From NCBI GenBank assembly GCA_963695085.1, contig CAVOFV010000008.1, positions 1 through 64,000 on the forward strand: a stretch of DNA of 64,000 bases, read 5' to 3'. Source of the DNA: SG8-30 sp963695085 (GTDB lineage Bacteria; Pseudomonadota; Gammaproteobacteria; Steroidobacterales; Steroidobacteraceae). Below the pieces are notes generated by a model that saw only the letters and a list, made by a program, of their open reading frames with translations, was not told where the DNA came from and did not search any database. Of this stretch, positions 1 to 8,800 are shown in pieces. A program made the position numbers and the translations under genes. How positions within the stretch are numbered: the stretch's first letter is position 1; each line of letters starts with the position of its first letter.

Positions 1-629
1 CCGCCCGCTCGAGGTCCGCCAGCGATTCCGCAAACCGCGACTCCGCGCCGAGCGCCTTGCCGCGGTCCATCAGCCACGCCGCCTTCGGCGGGTAATGCTC
101 GATCAGGACAGCTGCAGTCGCGGATCACCGTCTGCCAGTCCTCCGCCTCGCGCGCGATGACGATGCGGTTCTCGAGCAGCTTCGGGTCGTCAGGGTTGAG
201 CGCCAGCGCGCGATCGATGTCGGCGCGGGCCGCGGACAGGTTGCCGGTCCTGAGGTGCGCGGCCGCGCGGTTCGACCAGCCATGGAAGTTGTCCGGTACG
301 ACCGCCAGGTACCGGTCGTACTCCGCAAGCGCCAGTTCGTAGTGCTTCTGGTCGAAGTAGCCGGTGCCGAGAATCATGTGCGCGTCGGTGAGGTCGGGTT
401 GCAGCTCGAGCGCGCGCTGCGCGTCGGCCACTGCGCCGTCCACGTCGCCGCGGTCCTGCTTGTCTATGGCGCTGCACAGCAGGGCGACGGCTTCCGTGCG
501 CGGCGCCGTGTCATCGCAGCTGTAGCTGGCGGCCGCAGCGGATTGCGAGACAGTCATCAGCGCAATGCCGAGCGCGAGCGCGCACGCCATCACCATGCCG
601 CGCCATGTGCTCACAGGGTCGTCACGCAT
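1..629 (-). CDS. Exported TPR-repeat protein, partial, with apparent frameshift
   Basis: The gene runs off the left edge of the window. The chosen ATG has GGGAGG eight bases upstream; an ATG six bases earlier sits too close to that site. A hydrophobic segment ending SQSAAAAS looks like a signal peptide. The following repeats (for example AVADAQRALELQPDL and AALRTGNLSAARADIDRALALNPDD-type helices, here starting HLRTGNLSAARADIDRAL) match tetratricopeptide repeats, which mediate protein contacts. After the residues VIRDCS, near bases 105-118, the TPR sense (LIEHYPPKAAWLMDRGKALG) continues only in another frame, as if one base were extra. This is either a pseudogene or a sequencing error. The partner and function are unknown. 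Confidence 0.7.
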   Translation of the reverse strand, partial: MRDDPVSTWRGMVMACALALGIALMTVSQSAAAASYSCDDTAPRTEAVALLCSAIDKQDRGDVDGAVADAQRALELQPDLTDAHMILGTGYFDQKHYELALAEYDRYLAVVPDNFHGWSNRAAAHLRTGNLSAARADIDRALALNPDDPKLLENRIVIAREAEDWQTVIRDCSCPDRALPAEGGVADGPRQGARRGVAVCGIAGGPRAG

Positions 630-731
630 GGACATGACCTCCCGCATAAGCAGGAACCGTGACCCATTCTAGTCCTTGCGGCGGTGGGCTGTTTCCGAAA
701 AGAAGCAGGCAATCAGTCGGTTGGGAGTTCC

Positions 732-882
732 GGTGCCGGGTCGCGGGTTTCGCGGGTTTCGCGGGTTTCCAATTCGGCGAACTACCAGAAGATCGTGATC
801 GACGGGTGCCGGGCATGTGCGTCGACAATCAAACTGCATGCGACCGCCCCGCGAATCCGTGCGAAACCCGCGACCCGGCACC
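732..882. repeat. Dispersed palindromic element, copy A (arms split by about 90 bases)
   Basis: The left arm (732-770) is GGTGCCGGGTC followed by three GCGGGTTTC units. The right arm (862-882) is the reverse complement of its outer part, ending CGACCCGGCACC. The 91 bases between the arms hold no convincing gene. The same arms recur at five other loci in the window. This copy lies between the TPR gene start and the end of the HxlR gene. Confidence 0.8.
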
Positions 883-925
883 ATGATGCGCACCGGCCCG
901 GGGCAGCTCTCGGGCGAGTCCCCTG

Positions 926-1231
926 CTAGCGATCGATCTCGCGCTGCAGCGCGTCAACGCCATCCAGCACGCCACAGAACCTGTCGCCAAAGGGTGTAAG
1001 CCGGTATTCCACGCGCGGCGGCACCTCGGGGTAGGCGTGCTTTTCGAGGATCCCGAAACGAACGAGTTTGCTCAGGCGTTCGTTGAGAACCTTCTTCGAC
1101 AGCCCGTCGATGGCGTGTTCCATGGCGCCAGGACGGCACACGCCGCCACGTATGGCACCGAGCACGGCCAGCGACCACTTGCAGCCGACGATGTCCTCCA
1201 CCATTCGCGACACATTGGGCAGCGTTGACAT
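926..1231 (-). CDS. HxlR-family winged-helix transcriptional regulator
   Basis: A 101-residue protein with the compact HxlR fold: an N-terminal helix with CKWSLAVLGAI, a recognition region around LSKKVLNERLSKLVRFGILEK, and the wing YPEVPPRVEYRLTPFGDRF. HxlR proteins bind DNA as dimers and often respond to redox-active or electrophilic compounds. Cys19 in the CKW motif is typical of the family. The ATG is preceded by AGGAAGGA at good spacing; an upstream in-frame start would add eight residues without a better site. The gene is divergent from a cytochrome P460 gene, and the shared 128-base interval contains paired GGTGCC/GGCACC inverted repeats, so it probably controls that operon and itself. 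Confidence 0.9.
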   Translation of the reverse strand: MSTLPNVSRMVEDIVGCKWSLAVLGAIRGGVCRPGAMEHAIDGLSKKVLNERLSKLVRFGILEKHAYPEVPPRVEYRLTPFGDRFCGVLDGVDALQREIDR

Positions 1232-1257
1232 CGCTTGTCCTTCCTGGTTCGTCAATT

Positions 1258-1292
1258 GGCACCTTTAAGTGCCCTGGTCACCGTTTGGTGCC
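1258..1292. promoter_or_regulatory. Paired inverted repeats, candidate HxlR operators
   Basis: GGCAC-N6-GTGCC (1258-1273) is followed by CACC-GTTT-GGTG (1279-1290). Both lie in the divergent interval between the hxlR-type gene and the P460 gene. HxlR dimers bind such short palindromes; the assignment rests on position and symmetry only. Confidence 0.5.
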
Positions 1293-1359
1293 CGCTATTC
1301 AGGCGTGAGGTCACGTGCTGGAATGCGTGCCATCCGAACCTTAATTGCAGGAGTGCCCC

Positions 1360-1839
1360 ATGCGCAAGATGCTGCTTCTCGCCGCCACTCTCGCGAGCGC
1401 GCCATCGGTGTACGCGGCCGATGCCGCGCCGGTCCCGTACCCGGACGGTTACCGGCAGTGGACCCACGTCAAGAGCATGACGATCAATCAGGGACATGCC
1501 CTCTATGACGCGTTCGGCGGCATTCATCACCTGTATGCCAACAAGAAGGCCGAGCAGGGCTACAGGACCGGCAAGTTTGCCGATGGTTCCGTCATCGTCT
1601 TCGACCTGCTGGAAGCGAATGCCGCCGACAACGCCGTGCAGGAAGGCGCGCGCAAGGTGTTGGGTGTGATGCACAAGGACGCCAGGAAGTACAAAGACAC
1701 TGGCGGCTGGGGCTTCGAGGGATTCAAGGGAGACTCGAAGACCGACCGCGCGGTCGGCAGCAACGCCGCATCGGCGTGCTTCCAGTGCCACACCGCGCAG
1801 AAGAACAAGGACTTCGTCTTCTCGACCTTCAGGAATTGA
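1360..1839 (+). CDS. Cytochrome P460-family c-type cytochrome
   Basis: A 159-residue exported protein. MRKMLLLAATLASAPSVYA is a clear signal peptide, and a CxxCH haem motif (CFQCH) sits near the C-terminus. The sequence YPDGYRQWTHVKSM and the region GYRTGKFADGSVIVFDLLE match the cytochrome P460 family, periplasmic haem proteins; characterised members oxidise hydroxylamine or bind NO, but many relatives have no known substrate. The ATG follows CAGGAG with six to seven bases. A thioredoxin-like gene starts 19 bases after the stop, suggesting co-transcription, and a divergent HxlR regulator lies upstream. Confidence 0.88.
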   Translation: MRKMLLLAATLASAPSVYAADAAPVPYPDGYRQWTHVKSMTINQGHALYDAFGGIHHLYANKKAEQGYRTGKFADGSVIVFDLLEANAADNAVQEGARKVLGVMHKDARKYKDTGGWGFEGFKGDSKTDRAVGSNAASACFQCHTAQKNKDFVFSTFRN

Positions 1840-1858
1840 CCGGCTGCATGGCGCCCGG

Positions 1859-2368
1859 GTGCGAACGCCAGTGACGCCTCATAGGTTCGGCATCGACCCG
1901 CCCGGTCAGCTCGCGCCGTCGTGGACGACGTGCGAGTGGTTCAACATCGGCGACGCCGTGCAACTGGCCGATCTGCGCGGCAAGGTGGTGATGCTGCACG
2001 CATTCCAGATGCTGTGCCCGGCTTGCGTGCGCCACGGCCTGCCTCAGGCGCAGCGCATCCATGCGACTTTCGGGCCGCAGGACATCGCCGTGATCGGCCT
2101 GCACACGGTGTTCGAACATCACGCGGCGATGACGCCCGTCTCCCTGCAGGCGTTCTTGCACGAGTATCGATTTACATTCCCGGTCGGCGTGGATGCGCCG
2201 AGCGCCGATGCGCGCAATCCGATTCCGGTCACGATGCAAGCCTACGGTATGCAGGGAACGCCGAGTCTTGTGCTGATAGACCGCAGCGGCCATCTGCGCC
2301 ATCACGCGTTCGGCGCCGAGGATGATCTGGCGCTGGGGGCCGCGATCGCGACACTCATTGTCGAATGA
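1859..2368 (+). CDS. Thioredoxin-like (TlpA/redoxin) protein
   Basis: A 169-residue protein with the thioredoxin fold: LRGKVVMLHAFQMLCPACVRHGLPQ carries the active-site CPAC, and GTPSLVLIDRSGHLRHHAFG is the cis-proline strand and turn. No signal peptide is evident, so it is probably cytoplasmic, unlike most TlpA proteins. The start is GTG; another in-frame GTG lies four codons downstream and neither has a strong ribosome site. It follows the P460 cytochrome closely, so a redox or haem-maturation link is possible but not shown. Confidence 0.75.
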   Translation: MRTPVTPHRFGIDPPGQLAPSWTTCEWFNIGDAVQLADLRGKVVMLHAFQMLCPACVRHGLPQAQRIHATFGPQDIAVIGLHTVFEHHAAMTPVSLQAFLHEYRFTFPVGVDAPSADARNPIPVTMQAYGMQGTPSLVLIDRSGHLRHHAFGAEDDLALGAAIATLIVE

Positions 2369-2687
2369 TACGCGCCATCAAGCGGCGGCTTCCGGCCAGG
2401 ATCAGGCATTCGCTGGATAGTGATACTCCGGCGCCGAGCCGGGGTTTCGTGTCAACGAAACCGGTTAGCCAATCAAATCCGAGTTCGATCTGAGTGCTAC
2501 CGGATTGTTCGAGTGACTGATCCAGTTTGGTTGTCGAAAGGCGATGCCTCAAGGGTGATCAGACCTGCACCCTGATGTACGATGTGCCGGAGACGGGTCT
2601 GTTACTGATCGGCTTGATCAGTCGGGGACGGTGGCCCAACTCATGGCGGTGGTATCGTGGACTGCTGGGTGTCCATGGGAAGTAGAC
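2369..2687. other. Intergenic interval, no gene seen
   Basis: No convincing coding sequence was found. It contains a hairpin with arms GGTTTCGT and ACGAAACC around 2443-2462, and an imperfect palindrome CTGATC...GATCAG around 2604-2620. It probably holds the promoter of the di-haem cytochrome gene. The hairpin has no T run, so it is not a clear terminator. Confidence 0.4.
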
Positions 2688-3605
2688 ATGAGCGCTCGAT
2701 GGCGATTGGCGGTGATCGGACTTGTCGTGCTGTGCTGCCCCCTGGCTGTGCAGTCGCAGGAGGTGACCTATGAGGATCTCGCACCGATCCTGAGTTCGCG
2801 CTGTGCGATCTGCCACCAGGGTGAGGGGGCTCCGCTCGGGCTGAAACTGGATGCGCTGGCGGGACTGCTCGCCGGCAGTCGCAACGGTCCCGTCGTCAAG
2901 GCGGGCAACGCCGCGGACAGTGAACTGATCCGGCGCCTCAGGGGGACGAGCCAGCCGCGGATGCCGATGACCGGCCCGCCATTCCTGACGGATGAGGAGA
3001 TCGACCGGTTCGAACGCTGGATAACTGCCGGCATGAAGAGCGGATCATTGCAGGCGTCGACTGTCGTCGTGCCCTCAGTACCCGAACGACCGGGCCCGGG
3101 GGATGTCGTCACCTACGCTCACGTCGCGCCGATCCTGGCGACACGCTGCGCAAAGTGTCACACCGAGCGTGGCATCATGGGGCCGGCGCCGGAGGGCTAT
3201 CGACTCACTTCCTACGCGGCCACGCTGTCGACCGCCGATCGTGCTCGCGTGGTACCTGGACATCCTGAGGCGAGCGAACTGGTCCGCCGTATTCGCGGCC
3301 AGGCGGTTCCGCGCATGCCCTTCGACGGCCCGCCGTACCTCGTCGACGAGGAGATCGCGCTCATCGTCGAATGGATTCGCCAAGGAGCACGGGACACCGA
3401 GGGTAGGCCGGGGTCGCTGCCGGTCGGTGCCAAAGTGCGGCTGCATGGCGAATTGAACGGACGATGGCTACTCGATGGACTGCCGCTCCAGGTCTCGGGG
3501 AGTACCCGTCTCGACAAGTCGCCGGCGCCGGGCAATTACGTCGAGGTGCGTGGCCGGGTGAGCGTCGACGGCTCGATCGTCGCAGAGCGGATCCGACCGC
3601 GCTAA
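2688..3605 (+). CDS. Exported di-haem cytochrome with C-terminal OB/DUF5666-like domain
   Basis: A 305-residue protein. After a signal peptide (WRLAVIGLVVLCCPLAVQSQ) come two tandem modules of the planctomycete-type cytochrome c domain, each with a CxxCH motif (CAICH and CAKCH) and a shared closing pattern RMPMTGPPFLTDEEI / RMPFDGPPYLVDEEI followed by an Ile-rich helix. The last 60 residues (VRLHGELNGRWLLDG to VEVRGRVSVDGSIVAERIRPR) resemble the small beta-barrel DUF5666. It probably acts in the periplasm in electron transfer; the partner is unknown. The ATG is preceded by GGGAAG. The two-module layout implies internal duplication. Confidence 0.85.
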   Translation: MSARWRLAVIGLVVLCCPLAVQSQEVTYEDLAPILSSRCAICHQGEGAPLGLKLDALAGLLAGSRNGPVVKAGNAADSELIRRLRGTSQPRMPMTGPPFLTDEEIDRFERWITAGMKSGSLQASTVVVPSVPERPGPGDVVTYAHVAPILATRCAKCHTERGIMGPAPEGYRLTSYAATLSTADRARVVPGHPEASELVRRIRGQAVPRMPFDGPPYLVDEEIALIVEWIRQGARDTEGRPGSLPVGAKVRLHGELNGRWLLDGLPLQVSGSTRLDKSPAPGNYVEVRGRVSVDGSIVAERIRPR

Positions 3606-3770
3606 GCCAGTGTTCCGTGGCCGGTGGCTCGAGTCGATTGCGGCCATGCGGTCCAGGAGATTCAAGCCCAGGGCGTACGTCCTGACTTTCGAGTCGCTGT
3701 AAGCCCCGATGCGGCCAAGTAGTATCCGACGTAGCTTCTGCCAGGTTGCCGCGACAAACCTGGGGAGCGC

Positions 3771-4781
3771 ATGGTCATGGGTACAGGCCCGATTCAGCGA
3801 TGGATATTTTGCCGCCGCGGCCTGCTCATGGCGCTGCCGGCAATGCTCGTGCTGGCCGCGCCGCTGGCCCACGGTGATGCGCTCCTGACCGGCAACCACA
3901 ATCCCCTGGTCGTGCCGTATGGCCTGCCCGGTCCGCTGCCGTCGCGATTGCCTGCCGCCGGCACCGGTCGCGTCGCAGCGACATTGAATTGGGCGAATGC
4001 CGCTGCGGTCGAAACGTCCGGGCCGTACGCCTTCACGCTGGACGGCGAGACGCGCGAGTTGCGCTTGCGGCTCGAGCACGCTGTCGGGTCGCGGTTCGCG
4101 GTATTGGTGGAACTGCCGTGGCGACAGCTGAGCGGCGGCTCGCTGGATGGCTTCGTCGAGTCCTGGCACGACCTGTTCGGTCTGCCGGGCGGCTCGCGGG
4201 GGCGGCTTCCCCGCGACCAGCTGCTGATCGAATTCCGGCAGGACGAGTCCGTGCTGCTGCGCGTGGACCAAAGCAGTTCGGGCATCGCGGACATGCCGGT
4301 TGCGCTGGGTTACCAGATCAGCGCAACCGACCGGCACGCGCTGGCCGGCTGGCTCACGGTCAAGCTGCCGGTGGGCGACGCGGATCGCCTCACGGGCAGC
4401 GGCGCCGCCGACGTCGCCTTGAGCCTGTCCGGAGAAACCCAGCTCGCGGATCGCTGGCAGTTGTTCGGCCAGCTCGATGCCGTCTGGCTTGGCCGGGGCG
4501 AGCTGCTGCCGCAGTTCCAGGAGAGCTTCGCCTGGTCGGCACTCGCCGGCCTGTCTTGGAACGCATGGCGCACGCTGGACCTGACCGCGCAGGTGCATGC
4601 GAACTCGAGCGTGTTTGATGTGCCCGCAACGCATCTCGCCGGCGATGCCATCGTGCTCAGTTTCGGCGGCAGCTACCGCACGGCGGGCGGCTGGCGCATC
4701 GACCTGGGCATCAGCGAGGACATCCAGGCGAAGGCCTCACCCGACGCCGCCTTCAACGTCGCCTTGCGGCGCGGGTTTTGA
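3771..4781 (+). CDS. DUF3187 outer-membrane-type protein
   Basis: A 336-residue protein with an N-terminal hydrophobic export signal (LLMALPAMLVLAAPLAHG) and alternating amphipathic strands to the end, finishing FNVALRRGF with a C-terminal aromatic, as in outer-membrane barrels. Features such as NHNPLVVPYGLP, ETRELRLRLEHAVG and FGGSYRTAGGWRIDLGISEDI match the DUF3187 family. GGGGAG lies just upstream of two in-frame ATG codons (3771 and 3777); either could be used. Function is unknown. It ends next to a palindromic repeat copy shared with the convergent gene. Confidence 0.8.
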   Translation: MVMGTGPIQRWIFCRRGLLMALPAMLVLAAPLAHGDALLTGNHNPLVVPYGLPGPLPSRLPAAGTGRVAATLNWANAAAVETSGPYAFTLDGETRELRLRLEHAVGSRFAVLVELPWRQLSGGSLDGFVESWHDLFGLPGGSRGRLPRDQLLIEFRQDESVLLRVDQSSSGIADMPVALGYQISATDRHALAGWLTVKLPVGDADRLTGSGAADVALSLSGETQLADRWQLFGQLDAVWLGRGELLPQFQESFAWSALAGLSWNAWRTLDLTAQVHANSSVFDVPATHLAGDAIVLSFGGSYRTAGGWRIDLGISEDIQAKASPDAAFNVALRRGF

Positions 4782-4785
4782 CGCG

Positions 4786-4868
4786 GGAAACTTGGTGCCG
4801 GGGAAACTTGGTGCCGGGTCGCGGGTTTCGAGGGTTTCGCAAACCCGCGAAACCCGCGACCCGGCACC
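4786..4868. repeat. Dispersed palindromic element, copy B (near-perfect hairpin)
   Basis: The core (4810-4868, 59 bases) is a nearly continuous inverted repeat. A 21-bp outer stem starts GGTGCCGGGTCGCGG and closes CCGCGACCCGGCACC, with a further GGGTTT/AAACCC stem inside. It is preceded by a partial tandem copy of its own left flank (GGAAACTTGGTGCCGGG occurs twice, overlapping). It lies between two convergent genes, where a hairpin could also end transcription, although no T run follows. Confidence 0.88.
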
Positions 4869-4873
4869 GAAAT

Positions 4874-5200
4874 TCACATCCTGAACTTGGGCAGGAAGAT
4901 CCACGCCTCGAGGAAGCCGACCAGCCCCACCAGGATGAATATGAGGCTTGCCTTGAAGGACGTACGGTTGGGGTACCTGAAGAGGCAGTACACCGAGTTG
5001 GCGATCAGCACCAGGCCGGCGATGGGTGCCAGCACGACCAACAAAAAGAACAGGTACGCGTTGCCGCCGCCGCCGCTGATGACGGTGCTGACGTAGTTGA
5101 TCAGCGGGCTTGCCACCAGCACGGTGCACACCAGCCGCAGCAGCTGCGTCCGGGTGCCCGGTCCGCGGGGCGTGGGATCGGCGTGTGATTCAGGGAGCAT
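4874..5200 (-). CDS. Small integral membrane protein, unknown function
   Basis: A 108-residue protein with three or four predicted membrane helices: LLRLVCTVLVASPLINYV, AYLFFLLVVLAPIAGLVLIANSVY, and SLIFILVGLVGFLEAWIFL. No family is recognised. The ATG lies eight bases after the stop of the upstream DUF1801 gene, so the two are probably co-transcribed. It ends against palindromic repeat copy B. Confidence 0.7.
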   Translation of the reverse strand: MLPESHADPTPRGPGTRTQLLRLVCTVLVASPLINYVSTVISGGGGNAYLFFLLVVLAPIAGLVLIANSVYCLFRYPNRTSFKASLIFILVGLVGFLEAWIFLPKFRM

Positions 5201-5208
5201 CGGGCGCG

Positions 5209-5625
5209 CTACGCCGAGCGGCGCTTGATCTCGGCCACGGAGCCAGCCACCAGCTGCTTCAGCACCTTCATGTCCACGTCGCCGAGGCGCTTGATGTACA
5301 GGCAGGCCTTGCCCATCTTGTGCTTGCCGAGCTTCTGCAGCAGCGTGTCCTGGTCGGCGCCGCTCGCGACCAGGTAGACGCTGATGTCGCGCTTGCGCGA
5401 GGCGAAGCCGGTCAGGCACATGTCGCCCTCGCGCCCGCTCGCGTACTTGTAGTGAATGCTGCCGAAGCCGACGATGCTGCTGCCCCACATCGCAGGCGGC
5501 TCCTTCGTCACCTTCGACATGAGATCGACCAGCGTCTCGCAGTCGCTGCGCCGGACTTCGTCCTCGATGGCGGCCAGGTACTTCTTGACGCTCGCGCCGC
5601 CGGGCCGGGTCTTGTTCTCAGCCAT
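5209..5625 (-). CDS. DUF1801 domain protein
   Basis: A 138-residue cytoplasmic protein matching DUF1801: a helical N-terminus (VKKYLAAIEDEVRRSDCETLVDLM), then MWGSSIVGFGSIHYKY, the strand DISVYLVASG, and the closing CLYIKRLGDVDMKVLKQLV. The biochemical role of the family is not settled. The ATG has GGAGG five bases upstream. The reading frame is open upstream through a fragment of a yheU-like gene, so an automatic call could wrongly begin about 70 codons earlier. Confidence 0.85.
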   Translation of the reverse strand: MAENKTRPGGASVKKYLAAIEDEVRRSDCETLVDLMSKVTKEPPAMWGSSIVGFGSIHYKYASGREGDMCLTGFASRKRDISVYLVASGADQDTLLQKLGKHKMGKACLYIKRLGDVDMKVLKQLVAGSVAEIKRRSA

Positions 5626-5727
5626 GGCACCCTCCGGGAAGTTATTCCGCCAGCCGCAAACACTGCCCGGATGGCGGGGCGTCTGCAACCGGCGTGCACG
5701 CTTGAAGCATGCACCCTGGCGCTGCTC

Positions 5728-5841
5728 GCCCTCGCGCAGCACGAACGACTCGATGACCCCGCGCAGGGTCTCGGGCGAGACCTCGGTGTGCGGGATCGTC
5801 ACCGGCGGCGGCCGCTCGCGCGGGTCGTCAGGATCGTCCAA
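5728..5841 (-). pseudogene. 5' fragment of a yheU (UPF0270) paralogue
   Basis: These 38 codons (a TTG start, then DDPRERPPPVTIPHTEVS and LRGVIESFVLREG) match the first part of the intact yheU-type gene at 11058-11315, with about five of every six residues identical. Homology stops abruptly after REG, where the intact protein continues TDYG. The frame then runs without a stop through unrelated sequence into the DUF1801 gene. It looks like a truncated duplicate. A read-through fusion protein is possible, but the strong ribosome site at 5625 argues for independent starts. Confidence 0.75.
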
Positions 5842-5845
5842 GGCT

Positions 5846-8800
5846 TCACCGCCCCATGACCGGCGGCACCGGCGGCTTCACCGGCTGCACCGGCTGGGCC
5901 TCGAGTTGCGCCAGCAGCATCTGCACCGCCTTCTCCAGGCTCGGGTCGCGGCCGGCCAGGCGCGCCTCGGGCAGGTCGAACACCTCGACGTCTGGCGCCA
6001 CGCCCTCGTTCTCGACCACCCACTTGCCCTCGGTGTCGTAGATGCGGAAGGTCGGGATCTGCACCGCACCGCCGTCCACCAGCGCCGGGCCGCCCTGCAG
6101 GCCGATCAGCCCGCCCCAGGTGCGCGTGCCGATGACCGGCCCGATGCCGTTCTTGCGGAAGAAATACGGCAGCGCGTCGCCGCCCGAGGCCGAGTAGGAG
6201 TTGATCAGCATCGCCTTGGGCCCGTCGTTGGCGAAGCCCGGCGTCTTGAAGCTGCCGATGCCGCGCTGCGCCCAGTAGGCCAGCGTGCGCCGCGTGAAGT
6301 ACTCGATCATGCGGTCCGGGATGAACCCGCCGCCGTTGTAGCGGTCGTCGACAATCAGCGCCTGCTTGCCGGCCTGCGCGAAGAACAGCTTCTGCAGCAT
6401 GCGGTTGCCTTCGAACGAGGTGTTGGGCAGGTGGATGTAGCCGATGCGGCCGCCCGACAGCGTGTCGACCATCGCCATGCGTTCCAGCACCCAGTCGAGG
6501 TAGCGCAGGTTCTGCTCGCTGGCGATGGGCCGCACGACGACGTCGCGTGCCTGCCCGCCGTCCGCGCGCGCCGCGACCCTGAGCGTCACCGCCTGGCCGG
6601 CCTTGCCCTCCAGCAGCCGGTACGGGTTGTCGGTCGTGCGCAGCTCCTGGCCGTCGATGGCCAGCAGGAAGCTGCCGGCCTGCACGTCCACGCCCGCCTC
6701 GGTGAGCGGCGAGCGGTAGGCGTCATCCCAGTTCTCGCCGGGGAAGACCTTGTCGATGCGGTAACGGCCCGAGGGATCCGCCGCGAACGTGCAGCCCAGC
6801 ATGGCGCCTTCCACGCGCTTGACCTTGGGCATGTCGCCGGCGTTCACGTAAGTGTGGCCCGCTTCCAGCTCGCCCAGCATCTCGCCGAACAGGAAGTCCA
6901 GGTCCGAGCGGTGCGCCATGTGCGGCACCAGCGCGCCGTAGCGCTGCTTCATGGCCGCCCAGTCGACGCCGTGCATGTTCGGGTCGTAGAACCAGTCGCG
7001 CGTGATGCGCCAGCCGTCCTCGAACATCTGCGCCCACTCGGCCTCGAGGTCCAGCTTGACCACCAGCCCCGACAGGTTGAGCTTGCCGTCGCCGGCCTTG
7101 AGCGAGGCCTTGGCGTCCGCCACGAACCACTCGTCCTTGACCTGGTGGAGCAGCTTCTTGCCGTCGCGCGACAGCGCGTAGCCGCTGACCCCGTCCAGGA
7201 CCTTCTCTTCCTTGCGTTCCTTGAGGTCGTAGCGATACAGCGCTGAGGCGGCCTCCTCGCCGCGCACGTAGAACACGGCCTCCGCCGTCACCGACGGGTC
7301 GCGATACCTGCCCGCGGGCGCGTCGGGCAGCGCCACGGTGCGCGCCGCGAAGCCCTCGACGTCGATGCGCACGGGCTCGGGTTTCGGTTCCGGCTTCTTC
7401 TTGCCGTCGTCCTTGCCGTTGCCCTTGCCCGCGTCCGCGGCCGGCTGCGGGCCCTGCTCCTCGTCGCTCTTCGGCGGGAACGGCGCCGGGCCGCCGGCCG
7501 CCAGCGTCGCCATGTAGACGCGCGCGGCGTTCGTGTACAGGTAGTTGAACTCGTAGTCGCTGAAGGTGGGCTTGTAGTCGCGGTTGCTGAGGAACACGAG
7601 GTGCTTGCCGTCGGCGGAGAACACCGGCCGCGAGTCCGCGGTCATGCCGCTGCCCAGCATCACCGTGCGCTTCTGTTCCAGCGAGTACACGGCGATCCCC
7701 GGGATGCGGTTGGGGTAGCTCTTCTCGTACACCAGCCAGCGGCTGTCCGGCGACCAGCGGTAATAGTCGAGGTCGCCGCGCTCATCGCGGTCCACCTCGG
7801 TCACGGCGCCGCTCGCCACGTCGAGGATGCGCAGCCGGCGCTGGCGGTCGCCGAACGCGAGCTTGGTGCCGTCCGGGCTCCAGGCGGGCGCGAAACGCCA
7901 GCCGCCGCCGTCCGTGGTGAGGCGCCTGGCCTCGCCGCCGGCTTGCGGCCGCACGTAGACCTCGTACTCGCCCGTGGCGTCCGACAGGTAGGCGATCGAC
8001 TGGCCGTCCGGCGACCAGGCGGGCGCCATCTCGCGCACGCCCTGGCTGTTGGTGAGGTTGCGCGTGGGCCCGTCCTTGGCCGGCACGGTGAAGAGCTCGC
8101 CGCGCGCCTCGAACACGACCCGCGCGCCGGTCGTGGAGAGGTCCGCGGCGGTGATGAACGGCGCGACCTCCTTGAACGCCGGCGTGGTCGCGTCCACCGA
8201 CAGCGTGACCGGGATGCGCGCGGCCTGCTCGGTGGCGAGGTCGAAGCGGTACAGGTAGCCGCCGTTCATGAACACGATCGCGTCCGTGCCCAGGCTCGGC
8301 CACAGCACGTCGTAGTCGTTGAAGCTCGTCAGCTGCCGCGTCTGCCGGGTCTTCAGGTCATAGGCGAACAGGTTGAGCGTGTGCTCGCGGTCCGAGGTGA
8401 AGTAGATCGTGTCGCCCTTCCACATGGGGAAGTTGTCGGTGCCCGCGAAGTCGGTGAGCCGCTCCGAGGCGTTCTTCTGGAAGTCGTACAGCCACACGTC
8501 CTGCGCGCGGCCGCCGCGGGTGCGCTTCCAGGTGCGGAACTCGCGGTCCACGGGCGTGTAGGCGATGCGCTTGCCGTCGGGCGACAGCGAGGCGCTGCCG
8601 CCCTCGGGCAGCGACAGCGGCACCTCGAGGCCGCCCGCGGGGTCCACCACGAAGTAGCGGCCCATGCGCTCGCTCCAGGGCACGCGGTTCATGCGCACCA
8701 GGACCTTGCCGTCCGGCGTCCAGCCCATCACCCAGTTGTCCCAGCCGCCGCGCGGCGGCATGGCGCCCACGTCGTTGTAGTAGGTCAGCTGGCGCGGCTC

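Noticed and set aside
732..770. Tandem 9-base units as a CRISPR array
   Set aside because: The units are contiguous with no spacers, too short, and part of a palindromic element.
659..929. Small plus-strand coding frames across repeat copy A
   Set aside because: Their peptides (such as RVAGFAGFAGF) are only the repeat read as codons, with no ribosome site.
2440..2464. Hairpin GGTTTCGT/ACGAAACC as a terminator or further repeat copy
   Set aside because: No T run follows, and although GGTTTCG recalls the dispersed element, the GGTGCCGGGTC arm is absent.
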